Shown: positions 7,934 through 16,382 of the stretch, one piece after another
How the letters are laid out: each line of letters opens with the position of its first letter
How positions within the stretch are numbered: the first letter of the stretch is position 1
NCBI GenBank assembly: GCA_964443325.1
Contig: CAYUCL010000018.1
Location: 1 to 40,386, forward strand
From: DAOUVR01 sp034430535
GTDB lineage: Bacteria > Chloroflexota > Dehalococcoidia > E44-bin15
DNA: 40,386 nucleotides
Direction of reading: 5' to 3'
The notes under the pieces: model-generated
What the model was told of the DNA's origin: nothing
Database searches by the model: none
The model's input: only the letters and a program-made list of their open reading frames with translations
Program-made: the position numbers and the translations under genes

Positions 7934-8524
7934 CTATCTTTGAGTGAATAGCATCTCATTGCTAATAACTTGCCACGTTCTCCAACCTGTCCTAACCTTC
8001 TCTTTAGCCTCTGCAATGAATGCAGGGTAACCCACTTCACGACATTTTCTTAAGTTTTCAACGTTATTTGTGCTATATCGCCTACATATTAGAGCGGAAG
8101 TTTCCCGCCTGGACCCCAAAGGTATTGAACTAAGATCGGCGTCAGAATGAGGACAAGGCTCTTCAGATTCCGGTTTGAAATCCTCACATTCAGCGCATGT
8201 CCAGTATCCTTTTGACTTGACACACTTTGCAATACTGCACATTGCGGAAGGCCCCCCACCCTTGAAACAGCCTGGGCACGGCCCAGCCTTTTCTCTTCTC
8301 ACAACGTATTCCCTAAGTGTCTCAAGTGTATTGCATACCTCTTGCGCTTTCAGACCGGCTAGCACAGCAACATCTGGAAGGTTAAAGCCCTCCCAGATTT
8401 CAATGATCGTTTTCGCTGCTTGAAGACTCTCATGCATATGAACATCGCAACCAAGACATATGATACCGCAAGGAGCGATTACTCCACGATCCTCTTCATT
8501 TACGTCATTCAAACTTAGCTTCAT
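7934..8524 (-). CDS. DUF3795 cysteine-rich protein
   Basis: This is a 196-residue protein with the DUF3795 layout: an N-terminal APCGIICLGC segment (residues about 17-26), a CPGC pair near residue 84, then C-x4-C-x5-KGYWTC-x2-C (about 96-115) before an F-x-P and a final Cys-rich EEPC. Proteins of this group are Cys-rich, usually fit a zinc- or Fe-S-binding pattern, and are common in anaerobes; no function is established. The start is supported by AAGGGGGAT about 8 bases upstream of ATG 8524. It is monocistronic as far as can be seen, convergent with hypE. Confidence 0.75.
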   Translation of the reverse strand: MKLSLNDVNEEDRGVIAPCGIICLGCDVHMHESLQAAKTIIEIWEGFNLPDVAVLAGLKAQEVCNTLETLREYVVRREKAGPCPGCFKGGGPSAMCSIAKCVKSKGYWTCAECEDFKPESEEPCPHSDADLSSIPLGSRRETSALICRRYSTNNVENLRKCREVGYPAFIAEAKEKVRTGWRTWQVISNEMLFTQR

Positions 8525-8700
8525 GATGAATCCCCCTTGTTAAGAATGCAGGCCCTTTAGAGATAGTATCCGAGATTCCCCATATCAACCACCGTGTCGA
8601 TGTTATTACCCCTGCTCGCTGGCTGTTAACCTGAGGTGAGCACCACGCGCCAAGCCCTGCGGTCGTGGTAGCCAGATGGGTGAGCGCGCAGATCTCACAG

Positions 8701-8940
8701 CTAGCCATAAACGTCCAAGATGACTCGCATTGTGCCAGGCTCATACCTGAGATGCCGTTGCGCTACATCCAACCACATGTCTATCGCATGCGCCGCCTTC
8801 CCCAGAGCATCAGCCTCACTTCTTGCCCGCGCGGTACACCAATGAAGACGGCTGCAATGGACAATGTACCTCCTGTCTTCACGAACCGTGCCTTCATCAC
8901 AGTCTATGTCAACCTCGAACTCAATCGTGACCTTTGACAT
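8701..8940 (-). CDS. HicB-like antitoxin-fold protein, no HicA partner visible
   Basis: This is a 79-residue protein matching the HicB N-terminal fold: a short first strand (MSKVTIEFEVDID), then a YIVHCSRLHWCTARA stretch corresponding to the usual 'scPELpGc' segment, and a helix SEADALGKAAHAIDMWL corresponding to the 'T..EA..n..EAi..yL' helix. There is no C-terminal DNA-binding domain. The start ATG 8940 has a GAGGGG ribosome binding site. hicA normally lies directly upstream of hicB; here that side ends 34 bp away at the scaffold gap, so a partner may be missing from the assembly, or this may be an orphan HicB-fold protein. Confidence 0.55.
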   Translation of the reverse strand: MSKVTIEFEVDIDCDEGTVREDRRYIVHCSRLHWCTARARSEADALGKAAHAIDMWLDVAQRHLRYEPGTMRVILDVYG

Positions 8941-8974
8941 TCTGGGCCCCTCAGTGGTAACTAATCACGTACCT

Positions 8975-8984
8975 NNNNNNNNNN
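8975..8984. other. Assembly gap (10 N)
   Basis: Ten N characters join two contigs. The true gap size is unknown, and adjacency of the genes on either side is not proven by sequence. A short perfect hairpin (AGCAGCA/TGCTGCT, 8991-9008) lies immediately to the right, which may be why assembly stopped there. The 299 bp from 8985 to 9283 hold no convincing gene. Confidence 0.95.
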
Positions 8985-9283
8985 CTGGCTAGCAGCAGTA
9001 GTGCTGCTCCTAGAACGTTACAACTTTATGTTGGACGCTAAACAACCTGATGGGACGTGGCCCTCTTTCCTTTGACGTGGCATTCACCTAGTCGCTGCGG
9101 GAGTAAAATAGATTCCCCAGTGTTCGTCCATTCCAAGGTGACCTTCTGGGGTTCCTTGCTGGCGTTCAGGCCGCTGTTCTACAAAAACCCTGATATGGAA
9201 GTCGAGTTTCCTCAGACATCCTGGTAACGAAGCAGGTTGTGTCATTCGTCTGCAGATTGTACCTTCGTTGCCTACCTTCTCTA

Positions 9284-10420
9284 TCAATCGTAGTACGCCG
9301 CTATCAACTCTCGGTGGTAATTGCTATCACCGAAGGCGGTGTCGGTTGACCTTGCTCGCTTGAAGTAGAGGTGCATATCGTGGTCCCAGGTGAAGCCTAT
9401 GCCACCGTGAATCTGAATCCCATGGTCGGTAACCATCTTATAGGTATCACCACAGTAGCTCTTGGCCATAGAGACCGCCATAGGGGCATCGGGGGAATCC
9501 TCTCTTATTGCCTCGGCTGCCCATTCCATGAGAGACCTGGCGTACTCGAGTCCGCTGTACATGTCAGCGCACTTGTGTTTGATGGCCTGGAAGTTGCCAA
9601 TCGGTACACCGAATGCCACCCTCTCTTTGGCGTAGTTGACGGCGGTCTCAAGCACCCACTCGCCTCCGCCCACTATCTCAGCGCAGAGCGCTGCTGTTGC
9701 CTTGAGCACCGTATCTTTAATAACCGGCCAGCCGCCATGTGGTTCACCGACAATGTTCTTGGCCGCAACTGCCACTCTGTTGAAGATGACCTCATACTGC
9801 TTTCTGGTTTCGTCCATGGTCTTCAGCGGAGTGACGTATATGCCCCATTCCCTGGTGTCTACTAGGAAGAGAGTGATTCCTTCTTCAGGGTCGGTGCTGC
9901 GATTGGTACGGGCGGCAACCAGTATGTAGTCCGCTGCCTTAGCGTCAGGGACAAATAGCTTGGTGCCGTCAATGATGTAGTCATCACCTCGTTGAGTAGC
10001 CTTGACCTGAATTCCTTCAGGCCACAGGTCTCCATCCTTCTCCAGCACGGCAAGCGTGAGAACTAGCTCTCCATTGGCTATCTTGGGCAGGTATTCCTTC
10101 TTCTGCTCCTCGGTGCCGGCAGTGAGAATCGGCATCCCAGCGAGAAGCAAAGTTGAAAGAAACGGGCCGGGCAGCATGGCTCGCCCCATCTCCTCACAGA
10201 GAATTGTCAGATCGCGGAAGTTCATCCCGGTGCCCCCGTATTCATCGGGAAGTATCAGGCCCAGCCATCCAACGTCCGCCATCTTCTTCCACAGTTCCGG
10301 GGAATGGCCGACCTCGTCTTCCATCATCTCTCTCACAAGTGTCTTGGGGCATTCATTTGCCAGAAAGTCTCGAGCCATTGCTTTTAGCATTTCTTGCTCT
10401 TCGTTAAGGATAAATTCCAT
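9284..10420 (-). CDS. Acyl-CoA dehydrogenase, subunit lacking the usual catalytic Glu
   Basis: This is a 378-residue acyl-CoA dehydrogenase: N-terminal helical domain, middle beta-domain (GTKLFVPDA region) and C-terminal helical domain with the FAD-interacting IQIHGGIGFTWDHD motif. Such enzymes oxidise acyl-CoA at the alpha-beta bond and pass electrons to ETF. Where typical enzymes carry the catalytic base in a YEGTSQIQR-like motif, this one has AFGDSNYHR near residues 362-370, with Ala362 at the Glu position. The gene lies 63 bp after a second acyl-CoA dehydrogenase that keeps the Glu. That pairing resembles heteromeric enzymes such as the mycobacterial FadE28/FadE29 (ChsE) type. A GAGGGAG ribosome binding site supports ATG 10420. 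Confidence 0.88.
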   Translation of the reverse strand: MEFILNEEQEMLKAMARDFLANECPKTLVREMMEDEVGHSPELWKKMADVGWLGLILPDEYGGTGMNFRDLTILCEEMGRAMLPGPFLSTLLLAGMPILTAGTEEQKKEYLPKIANGELVLTLAVLEKDGDLWPEGIQVKATQRGDDYIIDGTKLFVPDAKAADYILVAARTNRSTDPEEGITLFLVDTREWGIYVTPLKTMDETRKQYEVIFNRVAVAAKNIVGEPHGGWPVIKDTVLKATAALCAEIVGGGEWVLETAVNYAKERVAFGVPIGNFQAIKHKCADMYSGLEYARSLMEWAAEAIREDSPDAPMAVSMAKSYCGDTYKMVTDHGIQIHGGIGFTWDHDMHLYFKRARSTDTAFGDSNYHRELIAAYYD

Positions 10421-10483
10421 GTTTTCTGCTCCCTCTTCTTGATTCGGATAGGAATAATCCGGGCGAATCCTCGACTCCTGCCC

Positions 10484-11710
10484 CTATCTGGGCAGTCCCA
10501 GTATCCTCTCGGCAATGATGTTGCGGTTGATCTCCGAGGTGCCCATTTCTATGGTGGCGCCGCGCGACCTGAGCATATCGTACACCCAGTCGCCTTCGTT
10601 TACGGCGAATTCTGACCCCCTGACAAGTTGAGAGTAGGCTCCCAGAATCTCCATGACCATGTCGCCGCGCCGCTGCCTCATCTCCGCCTGGAAGTTCTTC
10701 ACAACCGACGGCTCATTTCCGAGCGGTATTCCTTTGCGCATCTTAGCCACCATACGAGCGCCACTCCACCTCATCGCCGCAGCCTCGATAGCGAACTGGG
10801 CTATCCGCTGGCGAAAAATGTCGTTCTCCCAGACCACTTTGCCGTAGCGTCTGGTATTCTTGGCCACGTCAACGATACCCTCGATAGCTGCAGCACGCCT
10901 GTCAGCGAGGCCGGCAAGGCCGACGCCTCCAGCACCACCGTAGAAGGCCCCACCACCGCTTCTCTCGTGCTGAAGGGCGGTCATCGCCACATACCAGCCC
11001 CTTCCCTGCTCTCCCATCATGTTCTTGTGGGGAATCCGCATGTCATCGAAAAACATCTCGCCAAATTCGGCTTCGCCGGACATCTGGCGCAGTGGTCTTC
11101 GGCTGAAGCCCGGCGTGGTCGTGTCAAAGACAAAGTAGCTCAGGTTGCGGTGTCTGGCTGCATCGGGCTCTGTTTTCACTACCAGCAGACACCAGTCAGC
11201 GAATTCCCACATACTTGTCCAGGTCTTCTGTCCGTTGACCACCCACTCATCTCCATCCCTCACACCGGTGGTCTGGACGTTGGCCAAATCCGACCCGGCA
11301 TCGGGCTCAGAAAATCCCTCACACCAGCTTTCCTCCCCACTGAGTACCTTGGGGATGAAACGCTTTTTCATCCACTCCTCACCGTGGGAGAGGATGGTCG
11401 GCGCTCCCACCAGCAGACCCAGGGATAGCGGGCCACCAGGTGTCCCGGTGCGGGCCATTTCTTCCTGAATAACCGCTATCTCCTCTCGCGGTCGCTCAAT
11501 GCCGCCATACTCTTTGGGGTAGCCAAACCCGGTATAGCCGGCATCGTAGCACTTCTTTGTCCACTCCTTACCCTGTTCGTGGCTCTGTTTGCTGTACGGC
11601 TCGGGCGCCACGTACTCCGGTGTTCCCCACCCCTTGGGCAGGTTTGCCCTCAGCCAGTCTCGAATCTCTCGCCTGAGGGCTTCCAACTTTTCTGATCCCC
11701 CTGAGACCAT
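10484..11710 (-). CDS. Acyl-CoA dehydrogenase with catalytic Glu, first of an adjacent pair
   Basis: This is a 408-residue acyl-CoA dehydrogenase. The middle domain has the substrate/FAD segment WCEGFSEPDAGSDLA and NGQKTWTS; near the C-terminus IEMGTSEINR places Glu388 at the catalytic-base position. ATG 11710 is chosen over in-frame starts up to 11755 because GGGGGAGG lies directly before it. A strong promoter (TTGACA-N18-TAGAAT) is about 90 bp upstream. It is co-transcribed with the shorter acyl-CoA dehydrogenase 63 bp downstream, and the two probably form one heteromeric enzyme. The substrate is unknown; the FadE-like features suggest a long, branched, cyclic or steroid-like acyl-CoA rather than a short-chain one, but this is inference. 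Confidence 0.9.
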   Translation of the reverse strand: MVSGGSEKLEALRREIRDWLRANLPKGWGTPEYVAPEPYSKQSHEQGKEWTKKCYDAGYTGFGYPKEYGGIERPREEIAVIQEEMARTGTPGGPLSLGLLVGAPTILSHGEEWMKKRFIPKVLSGEESWCEGFSEPDAGSDLANVQTTGVRDGDEWVVNGQKTWTSMWEFADWCLLVVKTEPDAARHRNLSYFVFDTTTPGFSRRPLRQMSGEAEFGEMFFDDMRIPHKNMMGEQGRGWYVAMTALQHERSGGGAFYGGAGGVGLAGLADRRAAAIEGIVDVAKNTRRYGKVVWENDIFRQRIAQFAIEAAAMRWSGARMVAKMRKGIPLGNEPSVVKNFQAEMRQRRGDMVMEILGAYSQLVRGSEFAVNEGDWVYDMLRSRGATIEMGTSEINRNIIAERILGLPR

Positions 11711-11800
11711 ATTGCCTCCCCCTTTCATCATGTTACCCAGGATTTCCCATTTCAACTTACGATGAGGCGATACTTATCCCTCATCTCTCCCGGCACTGGG

Positions 11801-11830
11801 ATTCTATGACCCTTTCGGCCTGATTGTCAA
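11801..11830 (-). promoter_or_regulatory. Sigma70-type promoter of the acyl-CoA dehydrogenase pair
   Basis: A perfect TTGACA (11825-11830, minus strand) is followed after 18 bp by TAGAAT (11801-11806). It points at the gene starting at 11710, giving a leader of about 85 nt. Confidence 0.6.
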
Positions 11831-12236
11831 GCCAAATCAGCTTCTAAATGAAATTGGCATTCCCTCCAAGCAGGGTACGAAAAGAGGTGCAAGGGCAGAT
11901 TACTACTTATTGGAAGTTCAGCAGAGTAGCCAGACTGACTTAACATTCTGACGGAATGTGATTAAACAGAACTCCCAATTGTGCAATAATGCCGAGCTTG
12001 ACAGGGCCAGAGTTATCGCTCGTATACTCCATTGATAAGTCCTGCCTTAAATACTTGACTACGCACACGTCCTCTCTCGCTCCATCCCCTCCATCTCTTA
12101 ACTCAGAATGCTAGAGCAGGCTCCATCTATGCTTCAAGAAGCGCTGAGGAATCTTTATCCTTAAGAGGGCTTTACTTTATTGGTAACAAATCATCATCAG
12201 CTATCAACGAAGGAGGCCCAGCGAGTCACCCGTCAT
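11831..12236. other. Intergenic region upstream of the acyl-CoA dehydrogenases
   Basis: No gene or RNA is recognised here. The stretch separates two minus-strand transcription units, with the SDR gene ending at 12237. Confidence 0.5.
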
Positions 12237-12998
12237 CTACGCTATGCCACCATCTATGATGATGGTTTCCCCGGTTATGTAGCTGGAGGCATCTGATGCC
12301 AGGTAGAGCACGGTTCTGGCTACATCCTCGACCTCCCCAAGACGGCCCAGGGCAGTACGCCTAGCGGCAGCTTCACCAACCGCTGGTTCCTTCCATAGCG
12401 CTTCGCTCAGTCGCGTCTTGATAACCCCCGGGGCAATGGCGTTGACCCGGATGTTATACTGACCCCACTCCTTAGCCATAACCTTGGTCAGCATTATCAG
12501 GGCAGCCTTGGTGACGCTGTAGATTCCCTGTTGTCCCCCTGGCCTGATCCCGCCAACCGAAGCCGTATTGACAATGCTACCACCACCCTGTTCCCGCATT
12601 ATTTTAGCTACCATCTGGCTGAGCAGAAACGGCCCCTTGAGGTTAACACTCATGGTTACATCCCATGCCCGCTCTTCAGCATCTATTATGGGACCGTAGT
12701 AAGGGTTGGTGCCAGCATTGTTCATCAGGATATCAATCCTGCCAAACTCAGCCATTACTTTTTCAACCAGGTCTTTTAACTCTTCCATCTTTGCAATATG
12801 GGCGGCTATCGCCAGGCCCTTTCTACCCCTGGCCCGGATTTCCTCAGCTACTACCTCTAGGTCAGGAAGCTTCCGGCTGCTTACCACCACATCTGCCCCA
12901 GCCTCGGCAAATGCCAGGGCGCTGGCCTGACCAATACCCCGACTCCCCCCGGCTACCAGCGCTACCTTGCCCTCTAGAGAAAAGTTGACAATACCCAT
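12237..12998 (-). CDS. SDR-family NAD(P)-dependent oxidoreductase (FabG-like)
   Basis: This is a 253-residue classical short-chain dehydrogenase. AGGSRGIG (residues 16-23) is the nucleotide-binding glycine motif, NNAG is at 93-96, Ser147 and Tyr160-x3-Lys164 form the catalytic set, and the C-terminus ends in ETIIIDGG, typical of FabG-type enzymes. ATG 12998 is selected because AAAGGAGA precedes it; a longer frame to 13112 has a non-conserved, basic extension. It is divergent from the VOC gene at 13244. Likely a 3-hydroxyacyl-CoA or secondary-alcohol dehydrogenase in the catabolic block; the substrate cannot be read from sequence. Confidence 0.87.
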   Translation of the reverse strand: MGIVNFSLEGKVALVAGGSRGIGQASALAFAEAGADVVVSSRKLPDLEVVAEEIRARGRKGLAIAAHIAKMEELKDLVEKVMAEFGRIDILMNNAGTNPYYGPIIDAEERAWDVTMSVNLKGPFLLSQMVAKIMREQGGGSIVNTASVGGIRPGGQQGIYSVTKAALIMLTKVMAKEWGQYNIRVNAIAPGVIKTRLSEALWKEPAVGEAAARRTALGRLGEVEDVARTVLYLASDASSYITGETIIIDGGIA

Positions 12999-13243
12999 CT
13001 TCACTCTCCTTTGTTTTTTCTTTATTATATACTGCATAATCGCCTCACCAATCAAGCCACTATCAGGCGAGAGAACCGGGAAGTTAGACAGAAGCCTTTG
13101 CCTTCTTGACAAGCAGGCCGAGAAAGAGCATCCTCAAAATGTAGGCAAATCTTGGTGAGGTTCCCTCCATAAGAGACCGGGTTAGAATAGGAGATACTGG
13201 TTAATATGGGAACTAATTGCTACAGAAAAGGAGGTTAACCAAT

Positions 13244-13678
13244 ATGGAAAGTAGCCAGACTCACAAGTTCCAGCCAAAAACGGTTGACCAGATTAGTTTC
13301 GCGGTAAAGGACATTGACAAGGTTATTGAGGCATGGTCAGCACTATACGGCATTGGGCCGTGGACCTTCAGCGAAGGTGGCGGTAGTGATGCCAAGGGGC
13401 GCCCCTGGAAGATAAGGATGGCCTTTGCCTACTTAGGACCAGTACAGATTGAGCTTGTACAGTGTACGGAGGGCAGGATATTCCAGTCCCGCTTCCTTGA
13501 TAACTGGGGAGAAGGTTTGCATCACATCGGCTTTTACGTGGATGATGTAGATGCCGAGGTTTCTAACCTCGTGGCACAGGGAGCCAAGCTTTTCATCCAT
13601 GACCCGGGTAACTTTGCCTACTTGGATGCTGGTGGACCGGGCGGTGCTATCTTTGAACTTATGAAAAGGGTTAGCTAG
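13244..13678 (+). CDS. VOC-family protein, methylmalonyl-CoA epimerase-like
   Basis: This is a 144-residue vicinal-oxygen-chelate fold protein. Two beta-alpha-beta-beta-beta halves can be seen: residues about 12-70 (VDQISFAVKDIDKVIEAW start) and about 78-143 (LHHIGFYVDDVDAEV start). Metal-ligand candidates include a His in LHHIGF and a Glu near the C-terminus (GAIFELM). A perfect AAGGAGG (13228-13234) fixes the start at ATG 13244 rather than the in-frame TTG at 13217. It lies 100 bp upstream of the AbfD/HpaB-like gene on the same strand. Epimerase, glyoxalase and other VOC activities cannot be told apart by eye; the epimerase-like reading is the best fit. Confidence 0.8.
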   Translation: MESSQTHKFQPKTVDQISFAVKDIDKVIEAWSALYGIGPWTFSEGGGSDAKGRPWKIRMAFAYLGPVQIELVQCTEGRIFQSRFLDNWGEGLHHIGFYVDDVDAEVSNLVAQGAKLFIHDPGNFAYLDAGGPGGAIFELMKRVS

Positions 13679-13700
13679 GATAAATTTAGATAGACAAAAG

Positions 13701-13721
13701 TAAGGAGGTTTTGTTATGTAG
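13701..13721 (+). other. Perfect Shine-Dalgarno followed by a start-stop (ATG TAG)
   Basis: TAAGGAGG (13701-13708) is followed, after a normal 7-base spacing, by ATG immediately followed by TAG (13716-13721). A second almost identical GTAAGGAGGTT then precedes the real start at 13779. This could be a minimal start-stop leader, a relic of a deleted gene, or a chance duplication of the ribosome binding site. Confidence 0.4.
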
Positions 13722-13778
13722 AGATTACAGACCATGTAAGGTAACAAAAACAATACATGGAAGAGTAAGGAGGTTACC

Positions 13779-15311
13779 ATGATTAGAACCGTTGAGCAGT
13801 ATCTGGAGAGCTTGAGGGATGGCAGGGTGATTTATAACTCAGGAGAAAAGGTAAAGGATGTAACAACACACCCAATTCTGAGGAGAGTTGTAAAGGGGGG
13901 GTGTATGGATTATGTTCTTACTAATGACCCTGAGTATCGCGACCTCTTCGTGGCCCAGAATGAGAAGGGCGAAGATGTCCATTTCCTGTGGACAGCACCC
14001 AAAACATCCGAAGACCTTCTACGCAAGAGGCAGGCCTACATAGAGGGTTCCAGGTTTGGCGGAGTGGGCCTGCATAGCATGGGCGTTGATGGCCTGGCTG
14101 CGTCAAGGGTTGTCGCTGGAAGGATGGACAGCAAACTGGGCACCAACTATATTGAGCATGTAGAGCTTTATCGGGAACATCTACAAAGCACAGACGCTGG
14201 TGTTACCGGAGCCCAGACAGATGTTAAAGGGGATAGAGGACTTCATCCCGCAAGCCAGGTGCAACATAAGGATTACTATGTCAGGATTGCTGACCGGCAG
14301 AAGGATGGGATAGTGGTAAGTGGAGCCAAGTACCATATAAGTGCCACTCCAGCTTGTAATGAAGTCATTGTTCTGCCCTGCCGGACTCACATGGAGCCAG
14401 ACAAGGATTATGCCGTAGTTTTTTGGACGCCGCTAAATGCGGAGGGCATAACCCTTATTTCCTCAGAACCTACCATCAGGGGGCTAAGCACTGAAGAAAC
14501 ATATTGGGATTATCCTATTTCAGCAAGGCATGGCATCGGTGATAGTGAGTGCATGATTATATTTGATAATGTTTTCGTGCCCTGGGAAAATGTGTTTCAG
14601 GCTGGCGAATGGCAGTTTTCCCGAGATATTGCCTATGCCTTTGGCACTTTTCACCGCCTTTATGCCTGCTGTAGGATGGTACCGGCCATGGAAAATATGA
14701 CTGGTATAGCCGCATTGATGGCTGAATATAATGGCCTGGAGAAATATGCGCATATTCAAAACAAGTTAGCCTGGCTTGCCAATGTTACCGAGAGTCTCAA
14801 AGCCATAAGTGAGGCAGCCTGCATGTTCCCCGATAAAGAAGTTGAGGCAGATTTAGTTGTTCCCAATGGAATGCTGACCAATATAGCCAAGTATATGTAT
14901 GCCGACAACTTCCATGAGGCGACAAAGGTAGTGCAGGATATTTGCGGAGGAATTGTAGCCGACCCCATCCAATATAGAGACTGGATGAACCCTGAAGAAC
15001 GCCCCTTCTTGGAGAAGTATCTCGGAGGCAAAGCTGGCATACCAACCGAACACCGGCTTAAGGCGATAAGGTATCTAAAGGATGCAACAGGCTGGCAGCA
15101 CGGCAGCCATAGCATCCACGCTGAGGGTTCTCTAGCCGCACAAATGAAGATGTTTTACTTTGACGCCGATTGGGACCTGTATAAAGCCCGGGCCAAAAGA
15201 GCGGCGGGGATTCCAGGATGGGATGAGCATCCCGCCGTCGCTGCTACAAGAGACCTTGGGGCTTTGACTGAAGAAAAGATGCCACCCGTCGACACCTCAT
15301 ATAACGTATAG
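13779..15311 (+). CDS. 4-hydroxybutyryl-CoA dehydratase / HpaB-family protein without the AbfD Fe-S ligands
   Basis: This is a 510-residue member of the flavin-dependent 4-hydroxyphenylacetate 3-hydroxylase / 4-hydroxybutyryl-CoA dehydratase family. It is closer to the dehydratase AbfD than to HpaB, as shown by TDVKGDRGLHP (residues 147-157) and GIVVSGAKYHIS (177-188). AbfD binds a [4Fe-4S] cluster through Cys99, Cys103, His292 and Cys299. Here the region of the first two reads VGLHSMGVD (96-104) without any Cys. The second part keeps His292 but has Cys297-Cys298 in a loop one residue shorter. A radical dehydratase is therefore doubtful; a flavin oxygenase-, isomerase- or dehydrogenase-type reaction on an acyl-CoA is possible. 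A strong ribosome binding site (TAAGGAGG) precedes ATG 13779. Confidence 0.82.
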   Translation: MIRTVEQYLESLRDGRVIYNSGEKVKDVTTHPILRRVVKGGCMDYVLTNDPEYRDLFVAQNEKGEDVHFLWTAPKTSEDLLRKRQAYIEGSRFGGVGLHSMGVDGLAASRVVAGRMDSKLGTNYIEHVELYREHLQSTDAGVTGAQTDVKGDRGLHPASQVQHKDYYVRIADRQKDGIVVSGAKYHISATPACNEVIVLPCRTHMEPDKDYAVVFWTPLNAEGITLISSEPTIRGLSTEETYWDYPISARHGIGDSECMIIFDNVFVPWENVFQAGEWQFSRDIAYAFGTFHRLYACCRMVPAMENMTGIAALMAEYNGLEKYAHIQNKLAWLANVTESLKAISEAACMFPDKEVEADLVVPNGMLTNIAKYMYADNFHEATKVVQDICGGIVADPIQYRDWMNPEERPFLEKYLGGKAGIPTEHRLKAIRYLKDATGWQHGSHSIHAEGSLAAQMKMFYFDADWDLYKARAKRAAGIPGWDEHPAVAATRDLGALTEEKMPPVDTSYNV

Positions 15312-15563
15312 CTTTCTCTGGGAGTGGCTCTAAGGCAGGGGTTAGACCGGCTTTACGCAGATAGGTAGGTGACACTTTAGGAAGAAGGAGAGGTATTTTA
15401 AGATTTACCAGAATTTCCGCTGGCGATTATGCCCAGGAGACAAAGAGGAGTATTACCAATCGTTTGGCAGGTATTTACATAGATAGCCAACCAGAATCCT
15501 CAGTGGCTCAACGGTTAAGGGTGAAGTGCAAAATGGCAATGTTAAGTTAATAGGGGTATAACA

Positions 15564-16355
15564 ATGCTGGAAAAACTGGCTCTAGATGGCAAAGTAGCCG
15601 TGGTTACCGGGGGTGGTGGAGGGTTGGGTACAGCTATTTCGCTGGCCCTGGCCCAAGCTGGGGCTGATATTGTGGTTACCGATTTCCGCCCCGAGGACGG
15701 TGAGAGCACAGCAGCCGAGGTTGCTACTCTGGGACGAAAAGCGGTGTTCATCGCTGCCGATGTCACTCAGTCCCAGGAGGTCAACAGCATGATGGCCAGG
15801 GCTATTTCCCAGTGGGGCACGGTCGACATCCTGGTCAACTGTGCTGGTGTCATTAGATGGGGGACACGGAAGCCAATTTGGGAAATAACTGACCAGGAGT
15901 GGCATCGTGGGATTGATACCAATGTTACCGGTGCTTTCTTTTGCTCCCGGGCTGTGGCCAAACATATGGTGGGGAGGAAGCGGGGGAGGATAATCAATAT
16001 TGCTTCCGGCTGGGGGATGAGGGGAATGAGGGATAGCTTCATGTACTGCACGGCCAAGGCAGGGGTAATCACGCTTACTATGTCCCTGGCTTTAACCCTG
16101 GTACGGGATGGCATCAGAGTTAATGCTATCGCCCCCGGTCTCTTTCGTACCTGGGAACCCAAGGAAAGGTATGACGCCAGAGCTGCCTTTATCCCTACAG
16201 GTCGTGTTGGTGACCCACGGGAGATAGGAGCGCTGGTGGTTTACCTGGCCTCTGATGCCTCTGATTATGTAACCGGAGAGGTATTTCCTATTGATGGTGG
16301 CACATTAGCCAGCGGCTCCGCCCCGATTGGTTATGCCCCCCTCATCCCTATTTAG
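15564..16355 (+). CDS. SDR-family NAD(P)-dependent oxidoreductase
   Basis: This is a 263-residue classical SDR. TGGGGGLG (residues 15-22) binds the cofactor, NCAG sits at 92-95, and Ser148 with Tyr161-x3-Lys165 make the active site. The C-terminus has DGGTLASGSAP after the VTGEVFPI strand. It is transcribed in the same direction as the AbfD-like gene (252-bp gap with no gene) and lies 27 bp before another SDR. The start ATG 15564 has an AGGGG ribosome binding site. The role is probably a hydroxyacyl-CoA or alcohol dehydrogenase within the same catabolic pathway; the substrate is not readable. Confidence 0.87.
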   Translation: MLEKLALDGKVAVVTGGGGGLGTAISLALAQAGADIVVTDFRPEDGESTAAEVATLGRKAVFIAADVTQSQEVNSMMARAISQWGTVDILVNCAGVIRWGTRKPIWEITDQEWHRGIDTNVTGAFFCSRAVAKHMVGRKRGRIINIASGWGMRGMRDSFMYCTAKAGVITLTMSLALTLVRDGIRVNAIAPGLFRTWEPKERYDARAAFIPTGRVGDPREIGALVVYLASDASDYVTGEVFPIDGGTLASGSAPIGYAPLIPI

Positions 16356-16382
16356 AAAAGCAAGACAGGGAGGAAGGCTAAC

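Noticed and set aside
9084..9287. 67-codon minus-strand frame next to the acyl-CoA dehydrogenase gene
   Set aside because: No recognisable motif and no good ribosome binding site; it lies in gap-flanking sequence.
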